Shown: piece by piece, positions 29,287-37,568 of the stretch | Position numbering within the stretch: position 1 is the first letter of the stretch | Layout of the letters: each line of letters opens with the position of its first letter | Assembly: GCA_964512325.1 (NCBI GenBank) | Contig: CAZEGN010000010.1 | Span: 1 to 39,134 of the forward strand | DNA length: 39,134 bases | From: JACQZO01 sp964512325 | Lineage (GTDB): Bacteria; Patescibacteriota; Gracilibacteria; RBG-16-42-10 | Reading direction: 5' to 3' | Made by a program: the position numbers and the translations under genes | The notes under the pieces: generated by a model | What the model saw: only the letters and a program-made list of their open reading frames with translations | The model's database searches: none | Told to the model about the DNA's origin: nothing

Positions 29287-31861
29287 GATGGGTAGTATCA
29301 AAGGTGATTTGATCAGAAACGTAATCTACGTTTACTTCATCGCCAGGCTTAATTGTACCGCGCACAATTTCCAAAGCAAGCTTGTCGAGAATTTGTTTCT
29401 GAATGACGCGTTTGAGAGGACGTGCTCCGTAAACTGGATCAAAGCCTGCATTGCCCAAGAACTTTTTGGCAATCGTGCTAATGCTGAGCTGAATATTTTG
29501 TTTCTTCAGTCTTTCACTGACTTTTTGAATTTGTAATTCTACAATTTGCTGAATTTCTTTCTCACTTAAAGTGGAGAAGGTAATAATTTCATCGATACGA
29601 TTTAAAAACTCAGGTTTGAAACTGCTACGTAATATTTCTTGTAATGCTTGCTCCTGCTCTTTTGGTTTCTTGGCTAATTTTTGGATAATATCACTACCCA
29701 AGTTGGTAGTCATAATGATGACGGTGTTTTTGAAGTCGACTGTGCGTCCTTTGCTATCAGTTAAACGACCATCATCGAGAATTTGGAGGAAAATATTGAA
29801 TACTTCTGGATGAGCTTTTTCAATTTCATCAAAAAGAATGACGCTGAAGGGGCGACGGCGAATAGCTTCAGTTAATTGGCCGCCTTCTTCATAGCCAATA
29901 TATCCAGGAGGGGAACCAATGAGACGGGCAACACTGTGTTTTTCCATATATTCACTCATATCAATCCGTACCAGGGCGGCCTCGTCATGAAAGACAGTCG
30001 CGGCTAATGCTTTTGCCAGTTCAGTTTTGCCTACCCCAGTCGGTCCCATAAAGATAAAGGAGCCTAGTGGACGATTTTCTTCCTGAATGCCGGAACGTGC
30101 GCGGCGAATAGTATTAGCTAGGGCACTAATAGCAGCTTTTTGGCCAATTACTCTTTTTGCTAATTCATCTTCCAACTGGGCTAGCTTATCAGCATCGGTG
30201 CTGAGCATTTTTGTTACTGGAATTCCTGTCCAACGATGTACTATGGCAGCAATATCCTCCTCACTGACTTCCTCTTTAAGCAGGTGGCCTTCTTTTTGCA
30301 ACTTTGCCAAACGTTGTTCCGCTACCGTCATTTCTTGATTGAGCTTGGGCAAAATGCCATAGCGAATTTCGGCTACTCTTTGCAAATCTGAAGCGCGTTC
30401 TGCTTGCTCTTCTTCTAGTCGCATTTTGTCAATTTCGCTTTTTTTGCTGCGAATGGTAGTGATGATGTCTTTCTCTTCCCGCCATTTCAATTCGATTGAG
30501 GTGGCTTGTTCCTTTAAGTCAGCTAGCTCTTTTCCAAGTTGGTCTAGCCGTTCTTTGCTGGCAGTGTCATTTTCTTTTTTTAGTGCTTCTTTCTCAATTT
30601 CTAACTGCATCATTTTTCGCTCAAGCGAATCTAGGCTTTGTGGTTTGCTATCAATCTCCATGCGCAGCATAGATGTAGCCTCGTCAATCAGGTCAATTGC
30701 CTTGTCTGGCAAAAAGCGATCAGTGATATAGCGTTTAGATAAATGAACTGCGGCCACAATGGCGCTGTCTTTGATGCGTACACCATGATGAACTTCATAC
30801 TTTTCTTTGATACCGCGCAAAATTGAAATTGCATCTTCAATGCTTGGTTCACTCACACTTACTGGTTGAAATCGACGTTCCAAAGCGGCGTCTTTTTCAA
30901 TATACTGGCGATATTCTTTTAAGGTTGTAGCGCCGATTGTTCTTAATTGTCCTCGAGCCAGTGCTGGTTTAAGCAAATTGCCAGCATCCATCGCACCGTC
31001 GGTTTTGCCTGCTCCAATGATGAGATGCAATTCATCGATGAATAAAATGACATCATCTTTGGATTCAATCTCTTTAATTATCGCTTTGAGCCTATCTTCA
31101 AATTCGCCGCGATATTTTGTGCCAGCGACTAGTGCGCCCATATCTAAAGAGAGTAGCTGGCGTGAGCGTAAGCTTTCAGGAACATCTCCGGCCACAATAC
31201 GCCGTGCTAGTCCTTCTGCGATAGCAGTTTTACCAACACCTGGTTCACCGACTAATACAGGATTGTTTTTAGTGCGTCGGGACAAAATTTGCATAACACG
31301 CCGAATTTCATCATCGCGACCAATGACAGGGTCAATTTTTCCGGCTTGTGCTTGAGCGGTAAGATTAATAGTATATTTTTCTAATGCTTGGTATTTGCCT
31401 TCTGGATCAGGGTCAGACACTTTGCTGCTGCCACGAACTTTTGCTAGCGCCTGTAAACTATTCTCATAGGTAATTGTCATTTGGTTGAGCAGACTCTGTG
31501 CATCACTTTTTACATGTAACAGTGCCAAAAAAAGGTGCTCAGTGGAAATATAATCATCGCGCAATTTCCCAGCTTCAGATTCAGCGCTAGAGAAAACTTG
31601 CTTGAATTCGGGGGCGATATAGGTCTGGATGCTACCATTAACTTTTGGGTACTCATCAATTTTGCTTTGCACTTGTTTTATAAAACTAGCGGTGTCTATT
31701 TCTAGATTTTTTAAAACAGTAGGTACAATTCCACCTTGCTGCTGTACCAATGCAAGCAGCAAATGAAGAGGCGTTGCCATTTGATTTTGATTGCTCTCAG
31801 CTAACAATTGCATTTCTTGTATAGCCTCACGAGCTTTGTTGGTGAGTTTTTCTACGTTCAT
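29273..31861 (-). CDS. clpB: ATP-dependent disaggregase ClpB
   Basis: An 862-residue Hsp100. It has an N-terminal repeat domain (1-145), AAA1 with Walker A GEPGVGKTA and the Walker B region VILFIDELHLIIGAGKTDGA, the long middle coiled-coil domain (about 400-525) that separates ClpB from ClpA/C and lets DnaK activate it, and AAA2 with GPTGVGKTELAKALA and VILFDEIEKAHPEVFN. A C-terminal RPLKRVIQKQI region follows. It extracts polypeptides from aggregates with DnaK/DnaJ/GrpE. First gene of clpB-hrcA-grpE; the promoter is so close that the leader is about 15 nt. Confidence 0.98.
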   Translation of the reverse strand: MNVEKLTNKAREAIQEMQLLAESNQNQMATPLHLLLALVQQQGGIVPTVLKNLEIDTASFIKQVQSKIDEYPKVNGSIQTYIAPEFKQVFSSAESEAGKLRDDYISTEHLFLALLHVKSDAQSLLNQMTITYENSLQALAKVRGSSKVSDPDPEGKYQALEKYTINLTAQAQAGKIDPVIGRDDEIRRVMQILSRRTKNNPVLVGEPGVGKTAIAEGLARRIVAGDVPESLRSRQLLSLDMGALVAGTKYRGEFEDRLKAIIKEIESKDDVILFIDELHLIIGAGKTDGAMDAGNLLKPALARGQLRTIGATTLKEYRQYIEKDAALERRFQPVSVSEPSIEDAISILRGIKEKYEVHHGVRIKDSAIVAAVHLSKRYITDRFLPDKAIDLIDEATSMLRMEIDSKPQSLDSLERKMMQLEIEKEALKKENDTASKERLDQLGKELADLKEQATSIELKWREEKDIITTIRSKKSEIDKMRLEEEQAERASDLQRVAEIRYGILPKLNQEMTVAEQRLAKLQKEGHLLKEEVSEEDIAAIVHRWTGIPVTKMLSTDADKLAQLEDELAKRVIGQKAAISALANTIRRARSGIQEENRPLGSFIFMGPTGVGKTELAKALAATVFHDEAALVRIDMSEYMEKHSVARLIGSPPGYIGYEEGGQLTEAIRRRPFSVILFDEIEKAHPEVFNIFLQILDDGRLTDSKGRTVDFKNTVIIMTTNLGSDIIQKLAKKPKEQEQALQEILRSSFKPEFLNRIDEIITFSTLSEKEIQQIVELQIQKVSERLKKQNIQLSISTIAKKFLGNAGFDPVYGARPLKRVIQKQILDKLALEIVRGTIKPGDEVNVDYVSDQITFDTTHHGQS

Positions 31862-31871
31862 ACAAATTTAA

Positions 31872-31898
31872 TTAGCACTCTCTATTATAGACTGCTAA
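31872..31898 (-). promoter_or_regulatory. CIRCE operator upstream of clpB
   Basis: Identical to the dnaK copy in both arms and centre (TTAGCACTC-N9-GACTGCTAA). It ends only 10 bp from the clpB start codon. Confidence 0.93.
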
Positions 31899-31911
31899 TC
31901 TTGATTGTCAA
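31884..31911 (-). promoter_or_regulatory. clpB promoter
   Basis: TTGACA (31906-31911), a 16-nt spacer and TATAAT (31884-31889) on the minus strand. The 42-bp promoter/CIRCE block differs from that of dnaK at a single base. Confidence 0.93.
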
Positions 31912-31933
31912 ACATCAAGCATAATCAATTCAC

Positions 31934-31968
31934 AGTGCGGAAGCCCACTTGGGGTCCAGCACTTTTTT
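31934..31968. other. Hairpin between clpB promoter and rsmE
   Basis: AGTGC...GCACT with an inner CCC/GGG pairing and a T run on the plus-strand side. It lies just beyond the rsmE stop. Its T run is on the wrong strand for an ordinary rsmE terminator, so its role is uncertain. Confidence 0.4.
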
Positions 31969-31970
31969 CG

Positions 31971-32684
31971 TTAAAATGCCGTTCCCACTTGGCCCAGGCT
32001 CACAATAGCGGCAGTTTCTAGGCGTAATGTTCTTTTGCCGAGAGAATAAGAGCAAGCCCCTTTGTTAATAAGCGCCGCTTCTTCTTCTTTGGTGAAGCCC
32101 CCTTCGGGCCCGATGATAATAATCACACGTGAAAAGTTTGAGCCGGGTTTCAATTGTTGCAAGAGGGGAGTGGTGCTACTAAGACTAGCGAAAAAAGTTT
32201 GTGCTGGACTGATAGCGAACTCACTTAATGTTTGCACCGTGGTAATCGTTGGTACATTGTTTCGCCCTGATTGTTCTGCGGCTTCCACGATGATTTTCTC
32301 CATTCTTTCATCTTTGGGAAGTTGTTTACGCTGAGTACGAGTTGTGGTGAGCGGTATAAAGGTGGTTACCCCCAGCTCGGTGCCCTTTTGTAGTATCCAT
32401 TCCCACTTTTCAGCTTTTTGAGGAAGGGCCTGAGCTAGCACTAACTCGAAAGGCAATTCAGTGTTACTGGAACCAAGCTCCATTAATTGGAGACTAATGG
32501 TGTTTTTATCCATGCTGATGATTTTGTAGTAATGATCAGATGATCCTAAATTAAATAATGAAACAGCATCCTCAACTTCAAGCCTCATGACATTTTTTAT
32601 CTGATGCCATAACTCTGGGAGTTCGCGCTTTTCAATTGCAATTTGCTGGTTAAGCTTGAGAGAAGGAACATAAAATCTTTGCAT
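31971..32684 (-). CDS. rsmE: 16S rRNA (uridine1498-N3)-methyltransferase
   Basis: A 237-residue SPOUT methyltransferase making m3U1498 in 16S rRNA. The start MQRFYVP is chosen because it matches the family N-terminus; an in-frame ATG 123 bp upstream would add residues spelled by a TATAATC-type repeat. Conserved parts: the PUA-like N-domain (HQIKNVMRLEVED), LAQALPQKAEKWEWILQKGTELGV, the knot motifs VIIIIGPEGGFTKEEE and YSLGKRTLRLETAAIVSL. It is convergent with nothing and divergent from the fibronectin-like gene. Confidence 0.93.
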   Translation of the reverse strand: MQRFYVPSLKLNQQIAIEKRELPELWHQIKNVMRLEVEDAVSLFNLGSSDHYYKIISMDKNTISLQLMELGSSNTELPFELVLAQALPQKAEKWEWILQKGTELGVTTFIPLTTTRTQRKQLPKDERMEKIIVEAAEQSGRNNVPTITTVQTLSEFAISPAQTFFASLSSTTPLLQQLKPGSNFSRVIIIIGPEGGFTKEEEAALINKGACSYSLGKRTLRLETAAIVSLGQVGTAF

Positions 32685-32703
32685 ATAGTCAATTTCTTCA
32701 ATC

Positions 32704-32732
32704 AGTAATTTATAATTGATAATCGATAATTC
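32704..32732. repeat. TATAATTGATAATC-type repeat
   Basis: Units TTATAATTGATAATCGATAATTC upstream of rsmE (described in parts: TTATAATTGA and TAATCGATAATTC), same family as 7916-7984. It lies between rsmE and the fibronectin-like gene. Confidence 0.5.
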
Positions 32733-32767
32733 CAATAGCCTATATATAAACCAATGTTTTTGCTCTC

Positions 32768-32796
32768 TTGTCAAAGGCTGATTGATATGCAACAAT
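32768..32796 (+). promoter_or_regulatory. Putative promoter of fibronectin-like gene
   Basis: TTGTCA (32768-32773), a 17-nt spacer and an extended -10 TGC-AACAAT. The leader is about 13-20 nt. Confidence 0.45.
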
Positions 32797-32815
32797 TCAA
32801 CCCTCATTTAATTTT

Positions 32816-33598
32816 ATGAAAAAAATTGTCATTGGTGCTTTGGTTGCGCTTGCTATTCCTCTTACTTCATTCCACTTTCTCGATGCAAAGGCTGCAGCTA
32901 ACGTTTTAGAATCAAGTACACAGGTAACAGTAGTGGATGATAATCAGGCTGACTATTTGGCGGCAGGGAATATTTTGTCTCCTAAAGAGAATCAAATTTT
33001 GCAACTTATGCCCCGCAATATTGGCATCGGTTGGGAGAAAGTTAGCGATGCTACAGATTATGAGGTTGAGCTCTCCTGTATGGGGTGCGGTGCTAAATCT
33101 CCTTGGGAAATGAAGGTAGTAAAGAAAGTTCACTACTATACTCATTGGATTACACCAGCGCTAGCACATGATGGTACGTATCGGGTACGAGTACGAGGGG
33201 TAACCAGTACAGGATTAGTTGGACCATGGTCACAATATCGTTATTTTAGCTATGACACTCGCCCGGTAATTTATGTGAATGCTCGCAAGCGTGACTTTGC
33301 GCTTATTCCACCACAAGTGCTAATGCCAGCAAACAATGAAACTCTCAATAATCCTGAGAAGGTAGAGTTAGCTTGGGAGCCATTAGATGAAGCTCTTAAG
33401 TACGAAGTTGAACTTGGCTGCCGTCTTTGTCACGGTCCCAGTCACACTTGGCCTACCAGTACCTACACTACTTTAAATACCTCGCTACAAGCAGAAGACT
33501 TGCCTCAAAACCAGGATTATCGCTTCCGTGTTCGTGCGGTTGATGTCAATGGTAAAGTTGGGATTTGGTCTCAGTACAGAAACTTTAGTGTAAAGTAA
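32816..33598 (+). CDS. Secreted protein with two fibronectin-like repeats and CxxC pairs
   Basis: 260 residues. A signal peptide (about 1-27, MKKIVIGALVALAIPLTSF) is followed by two homologous beta-sandwich repeats (about 52-146 and 167-258) of fibronectin type III-like pattern. In each, a Trp strand (IGWEKVSDATDYEVEL; LAWEPLDEALKYEVEL) leads to a Cys pair (Cys88-Met-Gly-Cys91; Cys202-Arg-Leu-Cys205), and a YRVRVRGV/YRFRVRAV strand plus WSQYR closes the unit. The Cys pairs could form disulfides or bind metal. It is probably a cell-surface or extracellular binding protein. There is no lipobox or sorting signal. Confidence 0.78.
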   Translation: MKKIVIGALVALAIPLTSFHFLDAKAAANVLESSTQVTVVDDNQADYLAAGNILSPKENQILQLMPRNIGIGWEKVSDATDYEVELSCMGCGAKSPWEMKVVKKVHYYTHWITPALAHDGTYRVRVRGVTSTGLVGPWSQYRYFSYDTRPVIYVNARKRDFALIPPQVLMPANNETLNNPEKVELAWEPLDEALKYEVELGCRLCHGPSHTWPTSTYTTLNTSLQAEDLPQNQDYRFRVRAVDVNGKVGIWSQYRNFSVK

Positions 33599-33909
33599 GA
33601 TATACTCTGAGACATCTCTTACTCTAGGCCTCCTGCACAGCGTTTCATGCCGAATCCTGATTGTCACCCCTTTCTCTTTTTTTTATCCCGACTTCCGTGG
33701 AGGGATCTTGATGGTGTAAGCTCTAGGCAACGATAGAAGTTCAGGGAGTATTGGACGGCAAACGGCAAGATTTCTCCCATTCGACAGTGCTCAGGGCAGG
33801 CGTCGTCGCTCCGCTTTGCTCGAAATGACAGTGAGAGAAGGAGATGAATACCTGTTTCTTTGAATCCAGCCTCTCTTCTCCTGTTTCATTCCGAATTGCG
33901 AACTGCGAA
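33599..33909. other. Gap upstream of leuS, repeats only
   Basis: About 310 bp without a gene. It starts with a weak hairpin (AGTAAGA...TCTTACT, 33594-33623), then copy C of the TGTCATCC element and an AATTGCGAA repeat that runs into the leuS promoter. Confidence 0.65.
33684..33830 (+). repeat. TGTCATCC hairpin element, copy C
   Basis: It starts TATCCCGACTTCCGTGG and ends GAAATGACA. It shares GTAAGC, GGCAACGATAG, GGACGGCAAACGGCAAGAT and TCGACAG...CTCAGGGCAGGC with copy A. The left stem arm is partly degraded. Confidence 0.75.
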
Positions 33910-33926
33910 TTCCGAATTGCCAATTG
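33891..33926. repeat. CCGAATTGCGAA-type repeat at leuS promoter
   Basis: Units CCGAATTGCG, AACTGCGAATT, CCGAATTGCCAATTG; they overlap the predicted -35 region of leuS. Confidence 0.6.
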
Positions 33927-33938
33927 TTTTGCTATCAT
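33910..33938 (+). promoter_or_regulatory. Putative leuS promoter
   Basis: An extended -10 TGC-TATCAT (33930-33938) with a poor -35 (TTCCGA, 17-nt spacer) made of repeat sequence. The leader is about 15 nt before the ATG at 33960. No T-box-like leader is possible in this space. Confidence 0.4.
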
Positions 33939-33959
33939 GCTGACGATTTAGACACTATT

Positions 33960-36368
33960 ATGTCATTTGATTTTCAAGCTATAGAAGCGAAGTGGCGCTC
34001 GCGCTGGAATGAGGCCAAGGTGTATCGCACGCAAAATGATTTTGCTAAGCCTAAGTACTATGTGCTCGACATGTTCCCGTATCCTTCTGGAGCGGGTTTG
34101 CATGTGGGACACCCCTTAGGCTATATCGGCTCGGATATTATTGCTCGTTATAAACGCATGACTGGGTGTGATGTTTTGCATCCAATGGGTTGGGATGCTT
34201 TTGGTTTACCAGCTGAGAATTATGCCATCAAAACAGGAACTCATCCCCGTGAGATTACGCTGCAGAATATTGCCAACTTTCACCGTCAGCTGGAAAGCTT
34301 TGGTTTTTCTTATGATTGGGAAAAGGAACTTAGCACTGTAGATCCCAGTTATTACAAATGGACGCAATGGATTTTTGTACAACTATTTAAGAAGGGCTTA
34401 GCTTATGAAGCAGAGATGCCGATTAACTGGTGTCCTAGTTGTAAAACGGGCTTGGCGAATGAAGAAGTAGTAGATGGTTTGTGTGATCGCTGCCAATCTG
34501 TGGTAGAGAGAAAAAACTTGCGGCAATGGATTTTGCGCATTACCAAGTATGCTGATCGCTTATTGGATGGTTTAAAACATGTTGACTGGCCAGAAAAGAC
34601 ACGTGTCGCTCAAGAGAATTGGATTGGTCGTAGTGAGGGGACCGAAATTCAATTTGCTATTGAAAATAGTCCAGAAAAAATTACTGTATTTACTACCCGA
34701 GTGGACACAATTTTTGGCTGTACTTACTTAGTTCTGGCGCCAGAGCATCCTTTGGTTCAGACTTTAGTTACTGCTGAGCACCAAGCTGCTGTAGAGAGCT
34801 ATTTAGAGGACACAAAGAAAAAAAGCGATTTGGAGCGTACTGATTTAAATAAAGACAAGTCAGGTGTCTTTACCGGAAGCTTCGCCAAGAATCCTTATAC
34901 TAATGAATATGTTCCAATTTGGATTGCTGATTATGTGCTCGGGCATTATGGTACTGGCGCGGTGATGGCAGTACCGGCCCATGATGAAAGAGACTATGCC
35001 TTTGCCCAAAAATATGATTTGCCAATTAAGGCGGTAGTGACACCTGCCAATACTATCGATGGCACAGTTGGATTGCCTTTCATTGAAGCAGGAATTGCTG
35101 CACAATCCGGTCCATTGACGGGTCTCAATACTGCTGAGGCGAAGCAAAAGGCGATTGAGATTGGAGAGCGGGGTGGATTTGCAATCAAGAAAGTAAATTA
35201 CCGTCTGCACGATTGGGTCTTCTCCAGACAACGTTATTGGGGAGAACCAATTCCAATTGTCCATTGTCCTACATGTGGTCCTGTAGCGGTGCCGGAAGAG
35301 CAATTGCCATTATTATTGCCAGAGGTTGAGAAATATGAACCTACCGGTACTGGCGAGTCTCCATTAGCTGCGATTACTGAATGGGTAAATACTACTTGTC
35401 CAGAATGTGGTGAAGCGGCAAAAAGGGAAACGAATACCATGCCGCAGTGGGCAGGTTCATGCTGGTACTTTTTACGTTTTATCGATCCTAAAAATGAGCA
35501 GGCAATAGCCGATCGCAAATTGCTTGATCATTGGGGACAGGTGGATATGTATATTGGTGGCTCTGAGCATGCCGTGCTACATTTGTTATATGCACGTTTC
35601 TGGAATATGTTTCTCTATGATATTGGTGTTGTGCCTAATAGTGAGCCTTTTTTAGCTTTACGACATCAAGGATTAATCTTGGGAGAAAATAGCCAAAAAA
35701 TGAGCAAATCACGAGGCAATGTGGTAAATCCTGATACTGTAATTGCCGAATATGGTGCTGATACATTCCGTCTCTATGAGATGTTTATGGGGCCATTTAC
35801 GGAAATGAAACCTTGGAGCACAAGCTCAATTGAGGGTACCTACCGCTTTTTACAGAAAGTATGGCGCTTGGCGGATAAGCCTCTGAATGGCACTGAAGAC
35901 AATGCGCTTACAGTGTTAATGCATAAGACAGTCAAAAAGGTAGGAGAGGACATTATGCAGCTTTCATTCAACACGGCGATTAGCCAAATGATGATTTTCA
36001 CCAATGCTTTAACTGAAAAGAAGGAGTTAGCACGAGTATATGTTGAGACTTTGCTAAAATTACTATCTCCTTTCGCACCGCATCTCACGGAGGAGCTATG
36101 GGAGAAAATCGGTAATAAGGGATTTTTAGTTCAAGCTACCTGGCCTGAATATGATGACCAGATGCTCATTGAAGACACTATCGAAATTCCTGTGCAGATT
36201 AATGGTAAGGTGCGCGATGTACTGCGCGTAGCGGCCAATATTGCTCAAGCTGACATTTTGGCTCTGGCAAAAGCTTCACCAGCAATTAGCAAGTGGCTAG
36301 AGACAGGAGAAATGGTTAAAGAAATTTACGTTCCAGGCAAAATGGTAAATCTGGTGATCAAAAATTGA
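33960..36368 (+). CDS. leuS: Leucyl-tRNA synthetase
   Basis: An 802-residue class I synthetase charging tRNA-Leu. The start MSFDFQAIEAKWRSRWNEAKVY is conserved in the family; an upstream in-frame TTG is rejected. HIGH motif: HVGHPLGYIGSD. KMSKS motif: QKMSKSRGNVVNPD. The CP1 editing domain (about 215-400) carries TRVDTIFGCTYLVLAPEHP and HYGTGAVMAVPAHDERD, with the Asp that positions mischarged amino acids. Two Cys pairs before CP1 (CPSCKTG, CDRCQS) and two later (CPTCG, CPECG) suggest zinc ribbons. The C-terminal anticodon-binding and tRNA-contact domains are complete (VQINGKVRDVLRVA, VKEIYVPGKMVNLVI). Confidence 0.97.
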   Translation: MSFDFQAIEAKWRSRWNEAKVYRTQNDFAKPKYYVLDMFPYPSGAGLHVGHPLGYIGSDIIARYKRMTGCDVLHPMGWDAFGLPAENYAIKTGTHPREITLQNIANFHRQLESFGFSYDWEKELSTVDPSYYKWTQWIFVQLFKKGLAYEAEMPINWCPSCKTGLANEEVVDGLCDRCQSVVERKNLRQWILRITKYADRLLDGLKHVDWPEKTRVAQENWIGRSEGTEIQFAIENSPEKITVFTTRVDTIFGCTYLVLAPEHPLVQTLVTAEHQAAVESYLEDTKKKSDLERTDLNKDKSGVFTGSFAKNPYTNEYVPIWIADYVLGHYGTGAVMAVPAHDERDYAFAQKYDLPIKAVVTPANTIDGTVGLPFIEAGIAAQSGPLTGLNTAEAKQKAIEIGERGGFAIKKVNYRLHDWVFSRQRYWGEPIPIVHCPTCGPVAVPEEQLPLLLPEVEKYEPTGTGESPLAAITEWVNTTCPECGEAAKRETNTMPQWAGSCWYFLRFIDPKNEQAIADRKLLDHWGQVDMYIGGSEHAVLHLLYARFWNMFLYDIGVVPNSEPFLALRHQGLILGENSQKMSKSRGNVVNPDTVIAEYGADTFRLYEMFMGPFTEMKPWSTSSIEGTYRFLQKVWRLADKPLNGTEDNALTVLMHKTVKKVGEDIMQLSFNTAISQMMIFTNALTEKKELARVYVETLLKLLSPFAPHLTEELWEKIGNKGFLVQATWPEYDDQMLIEDTIEIPVQINGKVRDVLRVAANIAQADILALAKASPAISKWLETGEMVKEIYVPGKMVNLVIKN

Positions 36369-36654
36369 TAAGACAAACAGCAGGAAGAATTGGGGTGTAA
36401 GGCAAAGGGGAGAGGAGGAGAAAAGAGCGCTTGCTCAAGGGAAATGTGACTTTCTCGTCTTTTTCCCTTTCTCTTCACGCTGCGTCCCTTTTTAAATTCA
36501 TCTTCCTGTTTTCCTCCCACTTCTTTTCCTAATCCCACTTTTTTCATTCCTCGTCTTTTCTGTCATCCCGACTTTCGTGGAGGGATTTTGCCGGGTAAGC
36601 CACACGCAATGATACAAGTTTAGATTTCTATTATTCTCATCTCTGCGCTTGGTG
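36369..36654. other. Gap after leuS, low-complexity and truncated repeat
   Basis: About 286 bp. It contains a purine-rich then pyrimidine-rich stretch, a minor GAGC/GCTC hairpin and the truncated TGTCATCC element. No gene and no clear terminator for leuS are visible. Confidence 0.6.
36561..36622 (+). repeat. TGTCATCC hairpin element, copy D (truncated)
   Basis: It matches copy A from TGTCATCCCGACTT through GTGGAGGGAT, GCCGG, GTAAGCCACA and GCAATGATAC, then stops. The right half with the complementary arm and end is missing. The preceding CTTTTC is shared with copy A. Confidence 0.7.
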
Positions 36655-37437
36655 CTAATTTTTGTTCTCCTGTGTTGCTGCTTTGATAGCATGCAGAAAG
36701 TCTGCATGTAGTGGGCCATTAGTAATTAAATGCCCATTCACATCACCGTCATACTTTTGTTCTTCACCAAAGAGACTAGTCATGGTGCCACCAGCTTCAT
36801 CAATCAGCACTTTTAAGGCTGCTGAGTCATGGGCTTTGCGGCCAGCAAAAATGCTGGCGCTGAGTTCTCCACTGGCGACGAGCATGCCCATATAAATAGT
36901 AGAACCAAGACTGACCACATTGATATTATGCGTACGACAATATTGCAACATCTTAATAATAAACCCTTCATGCCGGCGTGAGGGGACTATACCAATGAGA
37001 TTGCGATCATGAAGTGTATTTGAATTGACGCTGATTTTTTGATCATTGAGATATGCACCTCGGCCTTTTTCAGCAAAAAATAAACGATCTACAAAGGGAT
37101 CGTAAATGACACTGAGTATGCTGTGTCCATGATGAACTAAAGCAAGGGAAAATACACAGGTGGGAATGCCATGAGAAAATGGAGTGGTGCCATCAATTGG
37201 ATCACACACCCAAACAAACTCACTTGGTTTAATCTTACTTTCTTCTTCAGCCAAAATGCTATGGTCGGGGAAATGCTTTTCGATTTCAGTGAGTACTAAG
37301 GTATTAATAGCAAGATCGGTGGCAGTGACTGGGGTGTGATCAGCTTTCCATTGTTTCGTCATTGCTCGTGAAAAGTTTTGCCGAATCATTGTGCCCGCTT
37401 GATGAGCAAGTTTCTTGGCAAGGTCAGAAGGGAGCAT
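36655..37437 (-). CDS. Inositol monophosphatase family phosphatase
   Basis: A 260-residue Mg2+-dependent sugar-phosphate phosphatase. Metal motifs: HSILAEEES (Glu-Glu), WVCDPIDGTTPFSHGIP (DPIDGT) and the C-terminal AHDSAALKVLIDEAGG, with the third Asp. The length is normal. Family members act on inositol-1-phosphate, histidinol phosphate, fructose-1,6-bisphosphate or PAP; the sequence alone does not decide, although the pattern with SHGIP after DPIDGT resembles HisN-type members. No histidine-biosynthesis gene is nearby. Monocistronic. Confidence 0.9.
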   Translation of the reverse strand: MLPSDLAKKLAHQAGTMIRQNFSRAMTKQWKADHTPVTATDLAINTLVLTEIEKHFPDHSILAEEESKIKPSEFVWVCDPIDGTTPFSHGIPTCVFSLALVHHGHSILSVIYDPFVDRLFFAEKGRGAYLNDQKISVNSNTLHDRNLIGIVPSRRHEGFIIKMLQYCRTHNINVVSLGSTIYMGMLVASGELSASIFAGRKAHDSAALKVLIDEAGGTMTSLFGEEQKYDGDVNGHLITNGPLHADFLHAIKAATQENKN

Positions 37438-37446
37438 GGGGGAAGT

Positions 37447-37566
37447 TTAAATGATAGATTGTGAATTATGGATTATAGATTGGACGAAGGGTGAAGAAGC
37501 GAGTGGAAAATTATTTTAATGTATTCCCGCTGCTAATTTATAATCAATAATCTATAATTCATAATT
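37447..37566. repeat. TATAATC inverted repeat pair
   Basis: The left arm AATTATGGATTATAGATTG and right arm CAATAATCTATAATTCATAATT (given here as CAATAATCTATAA and TTCATAATT) are largely complementary, separated by about 65 nt. The element fills the gap between the phosphatase and the GDSL hydrolase and touches the stop codon of the latter. Confidence 0.65.
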
Positions 37567-37568
37567 GC

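Noticed and set aside
31934..31968. Rho-independent terminator for rsmE
   Set aside because: The T run follows the hairpin on the plus strand, opposite to rsmE transcription. Listed only as a hairpin of unknown role.
31971..32807. Longer rsmE frame with 41 additional N-terminal residues
   Set aside because: The extra part is encoded largely by a TATAATC-type repeat, and the family begins at MQRFYVP.
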